This document shows positions 1 to 12,100 of a stretch of 36,853 bases of DNA, piece after piece (position 1 is the first letter of the stretch; each line of letters opens with the position of its first letter). Under the pieces are notes generated by a model. The model ran no database searches. It worked only from the letters and a program-made list of their open reading frames with translations, and was not told the origin of the DNA. The translations under genes and the position numbers were made by a program. The stretch lies in the NCBI GenBank assembly GCA_021735645.1, contig JAIPGP010000030.1:1-36853 (forward strand), read 5' to 3'. This DNA is from Candidatus Cloacimonadota bacterium (GTDB taxonomy: Bacteria; Cloacimonadota; Cloacimonadia; Cloacimonadales; TCS61).

Positions 1-631
1 GTTCAAAAATAAAATGCTCATTCTCGAGCAAAAATGTCAATTTTGAATATTGACCCTATTTTAACAAAGATGTGCACTTAATGTGCCTAATATAGATTTT
101 GCTCTTTATAATTCAATTACTTAGATTAAACAGTCTCATTTTTATCCACACGGTTGAAATTTTCACAATACTCATCATCTCCATGCAGAATACAGTTAAC
201 ATTATCGGAAATCAATGATAATATTTGGATTATTTATTTATGTTTCTGATATCTTCTCATATTTGCTTTATCAAGCTCTTCAGGCAACATCAATACTCTT
301 GGCAGAATTATATGTTTTCAAGGCGGAGATAGGGATTTGTTAAACTCTCTTACTAATTTTCCCTGTAAAATAAATTATATATATTCTGGCATCCACCCGA
401 AATTAAACCCAATGCAGGATTACAAAGCTAAGTTAAAAACATTCTTATTAACCCCGCATTCATTTAGGGGTAACTATAAAGTTCGAACAATGTGTAGTCA
501 CTTCAGTGACTTCTTTTAATCAGAGTTAATTATTACAATACACTGTCTGAGAAATACTACATTCCCAGGAAATAGCTGAAGCTATTATCTTGTGTTGTTA
601 CCTGCAATACACCAGAATGAAATCTGGTGTT

Positions 632-731
632 AATAAGAGTGAATATTTCGGAGGACGGGAGCATAGCATACGCTCTAAAACAGCGTACAAGTGGCTCTAT
701 TTAAGAATATTATTCAATAAGAGTGAATATT
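632..731. repeat. 16-bp direct repeat pair
   Basis: AATAAGAGTGAATATT occurs at 632-647 and again at 716-731, 84 bp apart. The second copy is also part of an 8-bp inverted repeat (704-711 with 726-733). There is no associated gene. Confidence 0.6.
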
Positions 732-1056
732 CTCAATATAGAACTAGCTTAATTACATGTATATCAATCAAATACCTATACGTGTATTCAGAATTATACA
801 TATTGTTCTGACATCCTTCCCCCAAAATTCATAAACTTCTGTCAATAAGTAAAATGTGTATTGCTGATGTACTCACAGGCGTAGTGCTGACGATGTCCAT
901 TATAGTATAGAAAGATAGAGTTATGTTAAAGTGATTTTCCTGCTATATAATTTTAAAGCTACAAGCTGGAGTTCGTTTTTCCCAGATATGATATTCGCTA
1001 GTCGTGTCGTGTCCCAAAAAGTCAATTCTGGGTACAGCCTTAACTCTATAGCTTAA

Positions 1057-1158
1057 GTGATATCTGCAAATAGCTCTCCTGGATTACAGCTCATCAAGAC
1101 AAACGGAACAAACCGAACAGATTATGATGAAGTAACAGTCAAGTTTACCAGCCACTAA
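1057..1158 (+). pseudogene. Possible decayed C-terminal gene fragment
   Basis: From 1057 the plus strand reads about 33 codons with protein-like composition (includes LQLIKTNGTNRTDYDEVTVKF) and ends in TAA at 1156-1158. Immediately upstream the same frame has a stop (1054-1056). Before that it reads on for roughly 30 more codons of similar quality (includes SSFFPDMIFASRVV), so it could be a gene tail interrupted by a nonsense mutation. No start codon, ribosome binding site or family match is visible to me. It may be chance. Confidence 0.2.
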
Positions 1159-1693
1159 TCTCGAGTTTCGAGTCACGACTTTTGAAATACTATGACTATA
1201 GGTAAAAATTATACAAATTAACTGATAATATTAATAATGTCTGAAATATAAATTGTATTCTAAATGTGATATTATTTTACTTCTAATGTAGCCTGCAGTC
1301 CATAATTATTATTCTTGAGTTATCAACATTGAATGAATGACTAATGCCCAAAATCTGCCAGAATTAGCCGAAATGTATTTTTCTGTATCAGATTATCTTT
1401 TAAAATATCACATTTCATGCTTATTTTATCCTCCTAATACACTTGTAAATAAATGTATACACTGATGAAATAATTTGTGACCTTAATGTAACCGCTTATT
1501 TATCCAAATTATATGACTTTAACCTGTATCTGTTACGTTTTTCGCCGATTTGTAAAATGCCTACCCATTATTTTTACTTTTTTCGCAGAAGCTGATCAAG
1601 CTTCAAATTGACAACTATCTATTAAAATAGTATTATAACAGATATAATACATTATAGCTAAATTTATTTTGCTCTCATAAAATCAATTTTAGA

Positions 1694-1721
1694 TTGCACT
1701 TCTCGTTTTCAATTATACACT
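1694..1721 (+). promoter_or_regulatory. Promoter-like site before structured RNA
   Basis: TTGCAC (1694-1699), a 16-bp spacer and TACACT (1716-1721) form a plausible sigma-70 promoter. The predicted start, near 1726-1728, coincides with the first paired base of the structured RNA candidate. A second, stronger pair lies upstream at 1608-1636 (TTGACA, 17 bp, TATTAT). Confidence 0.4.
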
Positions 1722-1725
1722 TTTT

Positions 1726-1895
1726 AAGCAGGACTTGCACCGCTGGCAGTACTCTGAAAGTGGGGCGAGAACTGCGACCGATAAAACAATTTATTCCAAA
1801 TTTTAATCCGAGAAATTCATCACGTTGAAATCAGGTGGTAGTGGTCATCATCTGCGCCCCACTTGGAAATACCCAGCGGTGCACATCTGACTTAG
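1726..1895 (+). ncRNA. Candidate structured non-coding RNA
   Basis: This roughly 170-nt segment folds into a long closed structure. AAG (1726-1728) pairs with CTT (1891-1893) and CAG (1729-1731) with CTG (1887-1889). GCACCGCTGG (1737-1746) pairs perfectly with 1873-1882. After an asymmetric internal loop of 12 and 9 nt, AGTGGGGCG (1759-1767) pairs perfectly with 1855-1863. GACC (1776-1779) with GGTC (1843-1846) extends the apical part. No protein frame spans it. A promoter-like site fits its 5' end and the GC hairpin at 1911-1932 could end it. The stem-bubble-stem form recalls 6S RNA, but a better-placed 6S candidate lies at 22621-22796. I infer the plus strand from the promoter; the fold would also form on the other strand. 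Confidence 0.5.
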
Positions 1896-1904
1896 CGTGA
1901 ACAG

Positions 1905-1932
1905 AAAAAAAAGCCCCGCTTAGGCGGGGCTT
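1905..1932 (-). terminator. Rho-independent terminator of gyr operon
   Basis: A perfect 9-bp stem (1911-1919 with 1924-1932) has a 4-nt loop and, on the minus strand, is followed by eight U residues. It lies 18 bp past the stop of the lipoprotein gene. On the plus strand it could also end the structured RNA, though with a weak U-tract. Confidence 0.85.
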
Positions 1933-1949
1933 AGAATATAGCTACCAGC

Positions 1950-2540
1950 TCAGCGTCTAAATTTCAGAGACTGAGAACGGTAGATCAAGGTTAATTCATC
2001 ATTTTTGATATTTACTTTCGGGAAGAAAAGATAACCAGTCCGCTTTGCCTGCGGATAGATTTCGCCAAATGTGAAAGAATCGCTCATCAGGTTGCGTTTG
2101 GCTCGCCGCCATTCTTCCAGAGTATCAGTCTGATCACGAATTGTTATCAGCTTCTGTTCATCCTGTTCCTCCAGATTTTTTACAACCAGATACTGTAATT
2201 GATTATTCAAAAGGATGTCTTGCACCTGTTCCAATGAGAGCGGATCGCTTTGATTACCGTTTTCATCCAGTAAAGCAAAATCCTTATTAGTGATATTCAG
2301 TTTTTCACCGCTGCGATTTTTCACTGTTACCAGAAAAGTGGTAAAATAATCATTGAGATCTTGCGGATCACGTACCCAGTAGCGGTTTAAAGCCACTAAT
2401 TCGTAATCGGTATCCTGATAAAGATATGCGTCATTGATTACGGTTAAACCTGGCCCGCCTACCGGCAGATAATGCGAGGCACAACTGCTGAGCAGCAATA
2501 CAAATGCTATTCCGGTTATCATCTTCATAACTGATCTCAT
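1950..2540 (-). CDS. Small lipoprotein, unknown function
   Basis: This 196-residue protein starts with a short basic n-region, a hydrophobic stretch and a lipobox LLLSSC with the lipidated Cys at residue 20, so it should be exported and anchored to a membrane. The mature part is rich in charged residues and beta-prone segments. Around residues 65-100 it reads like an immunoglobulin-like/DUF4352-type accessory fold (FTTFLVTVKNRSGEKLNI), but I recognise no named family. The first ATG is supported by GAGG 6 nt upstream. It is the last gene of the gyrB-gyrA operon, 18 nt after gyrA. Its position next to DNA gyrase gives no obvious functional clue. Confidence 0.85.
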   Translation of the reverse strand: MRSVMKMITGIAFVLLLSSCASHYLPVGGPGLTVINDAYLYQDTDYELVALNRYWVRDPQDLNDYFTTFLVTVKNRSGEKLNITNKDFALLDENGNQSDPLSLEQVQDILLNNQLQYLVVKNLEEQDEQKLITIRDQTDTLEEWRRAKRNLMSDSFTFGEIYPQAKRTGYLFFPKVNIKNDELTLIYRSQSLKFRR

Positions 2541-2558
2541 AATTTACCTCAATTCAAC

Positions 2559-5243
2559 TTAAAATTCTATTTCTTCCTGAACAGCTGGACGATCTTTTTC
2601 TACCGAATGCTTATCTTCCGTCTCATCATCATCTTCTTCTACTTCAACTATTTCTTCTTCTTCTTCAGTATCTGTATCATCTTCTGAATCATCATTTTCT
2701 TCGTTTTCACCTATTTCATCATCAGAATCATCATCAGATTCGATTTCGTCATCGATAATTTCATCTGCTTCTGTTTCAGGTGTTTCATTACTTGATTCAT
2801 CATCATCTTCATCAGATGAATCATCTGGTGTGATCCGGGCAATGTCATAGACTTTATCACCCTGCTTGAGATTGATCAGGCGCACTCCCTGAGTAGCTCT
2901 ACCTATCACGGAAATCTTATCAACGCTCAGCCGGATGATCATTCCTTCTTTGGTGACGATCATGAGATCATCATTATCGACCACTTCCATAAGTGAAATC
3001 AATTTTCCGTTGCGCACACTGGTTCTCAGAGTGATCACACCTTTGCTGCCACGTCTGGTGATACCATAATCCTCCACCGGGCTTCGCTTGCCAAAACCAT
3101 TTTCACTAATCGCCAGCAGTGTCCCTTCCCGCTTTATGATTACCATGGCTACTACTTCATCATCCTGACGCAGACCAATACCACGGACTCCGCGGGAGTT
3201 TCTACCCACAGAACGCACTTCGTCCTCGTGGAATCTATTAGCATAACCAAATTTGGTTGCCAGAATAATATCATTATCCCCAGTAGTTATCTGAGAATCG
3301 ATCAATTGATCATCTTCATCCAGATTAATGGCAATAATTCCTGTAGCACGAGGCCTGCTGTAAGCTTCCAAAGCAGACTTTTTAACAATACCGTGTTTAG
3401 TTACCATAGTGATATACCAGGGTTGTTCAAAGTCACGGACAGTCACAAATGATTCGATCTTTTCATCTTTACCGATTTGCAGAAGGTTTATAATTGCCTT
3501 ACCGCGTGCGGTTCGTCCTACTTTGGGTACCTTATGCACTTTCAGCCAGTAGCATTGTCCCAGATTGGTAAAGAAGAGGATATAGGCATGAGTGGATGCC
3601 ACAAAGATGGATTCCACAAAGTCTTCTTCCTTCAGGTTTGATCCCGAAAGCCCTTTTCCTCCCCGACCTTGATTACGATAAGTATCAATGGGAAGACGCT
3701 TGATATAGCCTTCATGCGAAATTGTTACCACCATATCTTCATCTGCTATCATGTCTTCTGTCTCTATATCTGAAGAACCTTCCAGGATAACTGTCCGGCG
3801 GGGGTCATCATATTTATTTCGGATTTCTAATGTTTCTTCCTTAATGATTTCCATCCGCAATTCGCGGGTTGCCAGAATCTGACGCAATTCTTCCACGGTT
3901 GCCAGAAGCTGAGTATATTCTTCTTCCAGCTTTTCACGCTCTAAACCTGTAAGCTTTTGCAGACGCATATCCAGAATTGCTTTCGCCTGGATTTCACTAA
4001 GTTTAAATTGCTCCTGCAGGTTTGCGCTGGCTTCTGCTGTGCTGGAAGATGCCCTGATAGTTGCAATGATCTCATCAATATTATCCAACGCAATCCGCAA
4101 ACCTTCCAGGATATGCAGGCGTTGTTCCGCATTATCAAGCTCAAATTTGGTGCGGCGGACTATCACTTCATGGCGGAATTTTATAAATTCCTCTATCATC
4201 TCTTTAAGATTCAATACTTTGGGTATGCCACCTACCAGACAGCGGTTATTAACGCTAAAACTCGATTGCAACTGCGAATATTTATAAAGCTTATTTAAAA
4301 CCGCATTGCCCTCATAATTTCGCTTGATAGTGATCACCAAACGCATTCCCTGCCGTCCGCTTTCATCGCGCAGATCAGAAATACCTTCTACTCGTTTTTC
4401 TTTTACCAGCTTCACAATTCTTTCTATCAAAAGAGTCTTGCTTAGCATGTAAGGTATTTCTGTGATGATAATTGCTTCTGCACCGTTAATTTTGGTCTCT
4501 ATCCCTGCTTTGGCACGGCAGATCACTCTGCCATGACCAGTTTCAAAATAGTCGCGTATGCCACTTTTACCAATTATATAGCCGCCAGTTGGAAAATCTG
4601 GTCCTTCTATATAGTCCAGCAGTTCAGCAGCTTCCATTTCCGGATTATCTACTAAAGCGATAATCGCATCACATATTTCACCAATATTATGCGGCGACAT
4701 ATTGGTTGCCATACCCACAGCAATACCGGAAGAACCATTCACCAGCAGGTTAGGGAATTTGGAAGGGAAGACCATAGGTTCCCTGCGTGTATCATCATAG
4801 TTTGTCTGATAATCTATCGTATCCTTATCCAGATCAGCCATTAAATCTACAGCGCCTTTTTGCAGTCTGGCTTCTGTATAACGCATGGCAGCCGGCGGGT
4901 CACCATCCTGCGAACCAAAGTTACCCTGCCCATCCACCAGCATATAACGCAAGCTCCAGGGCTGTGCCATTCTCACCAGAGTAGGGTAGATCACCTGCTC
5001 ACCATGAGGATGGTAATTACCAGATGTATCACCAGCGATTTTTGCGCATTTACGGAATCCCTTGCCCGGAGTAAGATTCAATTCGTGCATGGCAAAGAGA
5101 ATTCTACGCTGAGAAGGTTTCAAACCGTCACGGACATCAGGCAGTGCCCGAGATACTATCACGCTCATGGAATATTCCAGATACGCTTTCTTTAATACTT
5201 CGTCAATTTCTATTGCTTCGATTCTTGATCTATCGTGTATCAT
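2559..5243 (-). CDS. gyrA: DNA gyrase subunit A
   Basis: GyrA is the breakage-reunion subunit of the A2B2 type II topoisomerase that introduces negative supercoils. The catalytic tyrosine is Tyr122 in [10 protein letters not shown]. The DNA-gate and coiled-coil part runs to about residue 490. The GyrA box QGRGGKG at 525-531 marks it as gyrase rather than topoisomerase IV, followed by the beta-pinwheel domain to about 806. Two features are unusual. In the quinolone-pocket helix ([14 protein letters not shown]) the positions equivalent to E. coli Ser83 and Asp87 are Gln83 and Pro87. The last 88 residues (about 807-894) form an extremely Asp/Glu-rich low-complexity tail. The start lies 8 nt after the gyrB stop, so the two are co-transcribed and probably translationally coupled. 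Confidence 0.97.
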   Translation of the reverse strand: MIHDRSRIEAIEIDEVLKKAYLEYSMSVIVSRALPDVRDGLKPSQRRILFAMHELNLTPGKGFRKCAKIAGDTSGNYHPHGEQVIYPTLVRMAQPWSLRYMLVDGQGNFGSQDGDPPAAMRYTEARLQKGAVDLMADLDKDTIDYQTNYDDTRREPMVFPSKFPNLLVNGSSGIAVGMATNMSPHNIGEICDAIIALVDNPEMEAAELLDYIEGPDFPTGGYIIGKSGIRDYFETGHGRVICRAKAGIETKINGAEAIIITEIPYMLSKTLLIERIVKLVKEKRVEGISDLRDESGRQGMRLVITIKRNYEGNAVLNKLYKYSQLQSSFSVNNRCLVGGIPKVLNLKEMIEEFIKFRHEVIVRRTKFELDNAEQRLHILEGLRIALDNIDEIIATIRASSSTAEASANLQEQFKLSEIQAKAILDMRLQKLTGLEREKLEEEYTQLLATVEELRQILATRELRMEIIKEETLEIRNKYDDPRRTVILEGSSDIETEDMIADEDMVVTISHEGYIKRLPIDTYRNQGRGGKGLSGSNLKEEDFVESIFVASTHAYILFFTNLGQCYWLKVHKVPKVGRTARGKAIINLLQIGKDEKIESFVTVRDFEQPWYITMVTKHGIVKKSALEAYSRPRATGIIAINLDEDDQLIDSQITTGDNDIILATKFGYANRFHEDEVRSVGRNSRGVRGIGLRQDDEVVAMVIIKREGTLLAISENGFGKRSPVEDYGITRRGSKGVITLRTSVRNGKLISLMEVVDNDDLMIVTKEGMIIRLSVDKISVIGRATQGVRLINLKQGDKVYDIARITPDDSSDEDDDESSNETPETEADEIIDDEIESDDDSDDEIGENEENDDSEDDTDTEEEEEIVEVEEDDDETEDKHSVEKDRPAVQEEIEF

Positions 5244-5251
5244 TTATCCCC

Positions 5252-7177
<1,926 letters not shown>

Positions 7178-7221
7178 TCACTAATTTTCTAGTGACTTTT
7201 TTTCTTATTATTTCATAGGTC

Positions 7222-7249
7222 AATTTAATCTCTTTTCAAATGCTGTCAA
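7222..7249 (-). promoter_or_regulatory. gyrB promoter
   Basis: On the minus strand TTGACA (7249-7244), a 16-bp spacer and TAAATT (7227-7222) lie 63 bp before the gyrB start codon in very AT-rich DNA. The -35 is consensus; the -10 matches 4 of 6. Confidence 0.55.
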
Positions 7250-7656
7250 ATATTTATTATATAAATAAGTTAGCTCACTTTTATGCCAATATCACAATTC
7301 CGGCTACTAACCATTTAAGTGGCTGAAAAATAATGCTTTAATGATTATTGCCTGCCTTACCTCTTTTTCCTGACTGGAAAAACTTTTTTTATCCCCTTTA
7401 TAAAGCCGTTTAAACTGCTAAAACCCAATATTTCACTATTCAGGTTAGAACCATAAATTTATAAATATATTGATGGTTAAAATATTATAATTAAGTTATT
7501 TATATATAGTACATACCTTTGTTATTTGTAAACTGGATGCATAACTTTCTGATATATAATAAAAAAGACTATCTAAATACTATATAATCACATCTTTTCA
7601 GTAATATCACGCTCCTACCTCAAAAATATGCTGCCTATTACTTGAACATAAACTAG
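7250..7656. other. AT-rich intergenic spacer upstream of gyrB
   Basis: About 400 bp of very AT-rich DNA lie between the gyrB promoter and the hairpin that follows the phosphohexomutase gene. I see no protein frame, tRNA or clear repeat. It may simply be gyrB upstream DNA; AT-rich supercoiling-sensitive elements are common before gyrase genes, but none is demonstrable here. Confidence 0.5.
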
Positions 7657-7706
7657 CCAGACTGAGCACGGCATAACAAAATAATGTTATGCCGTGCTCA
7701 GTCTGG
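7657..7706. terminator. Perfect 21-bp hairpin after phosphohexomutase
   Basis: Left arm 7657-7677 and right arm 7686-7706 are exact reverse complements, with an 8-nt AT loop. It starts 24 bp after the stop of the minus-strand phosphohexomutase gene, so it probably ends or protects that transcript. There is no clean U-tract on the minus side, so it is not a textbook intrinsic terminator. The length and perfection would also fit a recent mobile hairpin (REP/MITE-like) insertion. Confidence 0.6.
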
Positions 7707-7730
7707 TTTCCTTAGTGCCGGCTTATGGGC

Positions 7731-9083
7731 TTAGATATTATCTATGAGGAAATCTATGGTGTTCTGGCAGATCTTGTCACTTTGGGCTTGAGTGGGGCTT
7801 TCAACATAGACGCGGACGATAGGTTCGGTGCCGCTTTTACGGATATGAATCCAGTGATCGCTGGCGATGATCTTAATACCGTCAGTGCGGTCGGTATTAA
7901 GGTCAGCGGCGAGTTTTTCAGCTTGTTGCATAACGCTGTCGAGTTGATCAGGGAGCACCTGGACTTTATTTTTGGCAAAGTAGTAGTGTGGTATTTGAGC
8001 AGCGAGTTTACTCACGGAGCGAGATTTTTGGGACATATAAGCGAGGATTAGAGCAATACCGGCAGGTGCGTCGCGGGTATAATGTACTTCCGGGCAGATA
8101 ATACCGCCATTTCCTTCTCCGCCGATCGGGCTGTGGAGTTCCATCATTTTCTTGCTGACATTGATTTCTCCAATGCGGGTACGAACTACCTTTGAGCCGA
8201 ATTCGGCGGCAATATCTTCAGAAGCCATGGAAGATGAGAGATTGGTAACTACAGTACCCGGATTCATGGCAAGAACAAATTTTTCTGCCAGCAGCAGCGA
8301 GAATTCTTCACCGAGGCAATTGCCATTTTCATCTACAATACTGAGCCTGTCCACATCGGGGTCAGTGGCGAAGCCGATATCTGCTTTATGAGCACGAACC
8401 GCATCGCAGAGTTGGGAAAGGTTTTTATTAAGTGGTTCCGGAGAGTGGGCGAACAGACCATTAGGCTCGGAATTGATTTCAATAACCTGGCAGCCGAGTT
8501 TTTTAAGCAGGATAGGAGAGATCAAGCCGCCGGCACCATTCACAGAATCGATAACGACTTTGAACTTGCAGGAGCGGATTTTATCTGGCTGCAGATATGG
8601 TATAGCGAGGATTTTATCAAGGTGGTCATTGATGGCGTTATTATATTGAGAGAGCGAGCCAATCTGGTCATAGGTAGTCCATTCCACAGTTTGATTAAGG
8701 TTATTGAGGAAATCATCAGCGTTTTCAGGGAAGAGGAACATCCCATTTGCACCCACGAACTTGAGGGCATTCCACTGGGCGGGATTGTGAGAAGCCGTGA
8801 TGGCGATACCGCCACAGGCATCGGCATCATTTTCCACAGCCAGGAGCACGGTGGGTGTGGAGACAATACCCAGCTCTACAACATCACAACCTACACCTAA
8901 TAAACCGGAGATAACGGCGTTTTGCAGGGCAAGACCGGTAGTGCGTGAATCGCGACCGACAATTATTTTACCGCGTTGGGAAAAAATACCGAACCGGGCA
9001 GCGAAGTGCTGGATAATCGCGGGATTGATGGTTTCACCAAATATTCCTCGCACTCCCGAGACAGAGACCATAAGTTTACTCAT
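7731..9083 (-). CDS. glmM: Phosphohexomutase, probably phosphoglucosamine mutase
   Basis: This alpha-D-phosphohexomutase is most likely GlmM, which converts glucosamine-6-phosphate to glucosamine-1-phosphate for UDP-GlcNAc, peptidoglycan and lipid A. All four signature loops are present: TASHNP (96-101) with the phosphoserine Ser98, the metal loop DPDVDR (241-246), the sugar loop GEGNGG (322-327) and the phosphate-binding RKSGTEP (415-421). Its 450 residues are normal for the family. Phosphomannomutase/phosphoglucomutase specificity cannot be ruled out from motifs, since the sugar loop here is GEGNGG. The ATG is preceded by GGAGG at good spacing. It is the last gene of the operon with dinB and addBA, 24 nt after addA. 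Confidence 0.85.
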   Translation of the reverse strand: MSKLMVSVSGVRGIFGETINPAIIQHFAARFGIFSQRGKIIVGRDSRTTGLALQNAVISGLLGVGCDVVELGIVSTPTVLLAVENDADACGGIAITASHNPAQWNALKFVGANGMFLFPENADDFLNNLNQTVEWTTYDQIGSLSQYNNAINDHLDKILAIPYLQPDKIRSCKFKVVIDSVNGAGGLISPILLKKLGCQVIEINSEPNGLFAHSPEPLNKNLSQLCDAVRAHKADIGFATDPDVDRLSIVDENGNCLGEEFSLLLAEKFVLAMNPGTVVTNLSSSMASEDIAAEFGSKVVRTRIGEINVSKKMMELHSPIGGEGNGGIICPEVHYTRDAPAGIALILAYMSQKSRSVSKLAAQIPHYYFAKNKVQVLPDQLDSVMQQAEKLAADLNTDRTDGIKIIASDHWIHIRKSGTEPIVRVYVESPTQAQSDKICQNTIDFLIDNI

Positions 9084-9107
9084 AATATTATTCCTCCATG
9101 ATATAAA

Positions 9108-12100
9108 TTATTTAATTTCTATTTTCAGGAAAATACCGTCTAAAACTGTATATCCCTGATTTTTGACAAATGGTATTTCCCGAATCAGTTTATTATATTT
9201 ATTAATCTGTTCAATGTCAGTGATTTCTCCGGTTTTGTAATCCACAACCTGGATTTCTTTTCTTTGATGGCTTACCAGCAGGCGGTCGATGCGGAATTCT
9301 CTTTTATGATTATCAAATATTGACCATTCGCAGTAAGCTTCCTCCCAGAGTGCAGTATCAAATAAATCGGCATTAGCGGAAAGGACGGAGTCAGTATTTT
9401 GGATGACAGCTTTGATGTGATCTACAGGCATAAGGCTGCCGTAAAAGGCAATAGTACGCTGAGCAGCTAACCGGCGGTTTTCCGGTGAATCAAATCTGAT
9501 CTGTTCCAGATAATAATGAGCGATATTACCGGAAATCTGGCTGCTGGCAAGCTGCTGCAGATTCTCAGGAGGGATTTTATCCTGCCAGTTATCTCTGGGC
9601 TGAAAGTAGTCGGGTGGGGGAGAAGAGAACCAGGGAGAAATATCTTTTAAACCGGTCAGAGTGGAGGAGGTGACATCTTTTATGGCGTTGTATTTATTAA
9701 GTTCACCGAGTGTGATGAGCAGGGAGGCATCCTGCTCTATCCTTTCAATAGCAAAGGCATCTGTCAGCGAGCCAACGAGCAGTTTATTAATGTCCGGTTT
9801 ATCGGGCTGGAAGCTTTCCACAAATTTCTGCCAGCCTTCTTTGATGGAATACGTGATGAGAGCAAAAAGGTTACGTTTGGCGCGGGTGAGAGCTACATAC
9901 CAGACGTTGATAGCTTCAATGCACTGACGTTTGTTTTGCAGATCGAGCAGGGGTTGGACGGGAGAATCTTTGAGAAGCGATTTGAAGTTATAAGTGAATA
10001 TTGCCCCGTCGAGAGCTGAGAAATCCGCTGTGTAATTAGGAGCAATATAAAGTTCCGGCAGGTGAGAGGAGTTCCTGGGGCAGTTTTGGATGAGGATCAC
10101 CGTATCAAATTCCAGTCCTTTTGATTTATGGATAGTGAGAATTTTTATCACGTCCTGCTGTTGAATACCACTTTGGATAAAGGCTTCAGATTTCTGGTTA
10201 TCTGCCAGGTAGCGCAGCACCCCACCGAGGTCATGGGTATAATCCAGGTTTTCGGCTAAAAAGCCGGCAATAATATCGATGAATCTGGAGAGATTCGCCA
10301 GATCAGATTCCTGGTCAAATATATTAGTAAGATTAAATTTTTTGATGATAGCCTGCGTGAGCAGGAGAGGTTCAGAAGTAAGAGCAGCTAATTCGCTGAT
10401 GATCTTCACCGGCAGCAGGCTGGAAAATCCTGAAATAAGGGTTTGGTTGAAGGCAGTGTTATTATTTGCACAATTCTGCCAGCAAACCAGGATGTCTTTC
10501 AGTTCTTTTGAATCGAGGAGTACGGCATCGCTGCGCAGGAAGACAAGCAGACTGGTGAAATCTAGATTATACAGCCAGTGCATAAGTGCCAGTACGGGTT
10601 TGATAGCTCGATGCTCAAGAATGGAAAGACTTGTTTCGTCCAGATAATCAATTTCCATTTCGCGCAGTACAGCAGCAATAGTATTCATTTCTTTGTGAGT
10701 TCTGGTGAGGATGGCAGTATCAGTGGGGGATATCTTATCTTCTTTCACAGCAGGAAGGTAAATATTTTTAATGAATTCCTCAACTTCCAGGCTGAATTCT
10801 TTTTCCTGATCATCATTTTTAAGATTATTGATCTGGACTTGGACAAATCCAGGCTCGGATTTGATTGCCTCTATATGCGAATAATCCCAGCTCAGTCCGG
10901 CAATTTTGAGGTTATCTTTGAAATACTGATCAGAGAAGAGCCGATTAACAAACTCAATAACGGCTTTACTGCTGCGATAGGAGGTAGTCAGGTTTTCAGA
11001 GCGGAATTTAACATCTAGCAGTTTTTCCATTCCCACCAGTAATTCACGTTCACCTGATCGCCAGGAATAGATAGCCTGCTTTTCATCACCAACAACAGTA
11101 AAACTGCCCGATTCGCTGGAGCCGATGCCGGAAATGATTTCGCGGATGAGCGGAGCAAAAATATTCCACTGCAGAATACTTGTATCCTGGAATTCGTCGA
11201 TGAGGATAAATTTTATGCGGTAGGAAATTTGTTCGTAAAAGAGATTAAGTACTTCATTCTGGTTGATGATAGATATTTCCGGGTCATAGAGATATTTCCA
11301 GGTGTAGGCAGTGAGATCATTAAAAGTGAGAATTTTATCACGGAACTTGATCTCGTCATATTTCTGAAAGATGATCCTGCTAAGCTCCAGTATATCCTGC
11401 TGTTCGGGTAGCACCAGTTTATAGAAAAGAAGATTTCTCCAGGCAGTATAGAGCTGATCCTGTAATTCGGTGATTTCATCTTTATAGTCAAGCATTTTTG
11501 CCCCCCTGAGTAGTGTACCACCATTCCAGATATTTTTGCTGCTGCTGAGCAGGGAGTATTTCTGGACGAGGAAATCACGGTCAGAGAGCAAAGACAGTAG
11601 ATGATCACCAATAGCGTCAGGCGCAACTGACTTTAGATTATCATTTTCATTCAGGGCATTATACCAGTCTTTGGCAAAGACTTTGTCCCAGGTTTTAGCG
11701 GAATAATACTCGTTATATATCCAGTTAAAGCGTTGGCAGAAGTCTTTGGCAATAGCAAGTAACTGGTTGTAGCTGTATTCCGCCAGCGTGAGATGATCAA
11801 TGGCATCAATCCGGGATTTATAGTAAAATTCAAAGAGCCAGCGATTATCCATGATAGCTTTTATGAAGTCATTATAGGCAGAAATATTACGGCTTTGTTT
11901 GTATTTGAAGATGTTTTCCAGCAGAGGGAAATTTTCGTCGCTGAGGATAGTATTATAAATTTCGGGAAGAATATCATTATTTATCAAAGGGTCAATTGTA
12001 TATCCGGTGATGTTATGATAAGGAGCAATGAGAGATTTGAAGATTGTATTAATGAAAGAATCCAGGGTTGAGATATTCAACCGGCTTTTACTGGTGATGA

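Larger units (their letters stand above)
1..1725. other. Gene-poor AT-rich region
   Basis: No open frame here looks like a protein gene. The two longest (337-519 and 590-811, +) lack a convincing ribosome binding site and have unprotein-like composition. What I can see: a hairpin ACCAGA/TCTGGT at 611-628, a 16-bp direct repeat at 632-647 and 716-731, an inverted repeat AGAATATT/AATATTCT at 704-733, one consensus DnaA-box 9-mer (TTATCCACA, 142-150), and a short protein-like frame ending at 1158. A good promoter-like pair, TTGACA (1608-1613), 17 bp, TATTAT (1631-1636), lies towards the right end. The stretch reads as eroded sequence; nothing else is supported. Confidence 0.6.

Noticed and set aside
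337-811. Two plus-strand frames of 60 and 73 codons
   Set aside because: No ribosome site, unprotein-like composition with repeated NKSEY caused by the 16-bp DNA repeat, and no family resemblance.
142-1508. Possible replication origin in the gene-free stretch near gyrBA
   Set aside because: Only one exact DnaA-box (142-150) and two 8-of-9 matches (about 1319 and 1500) in 1.7 kb, no cluster, and no dnaA, dnaN or recF in the window.
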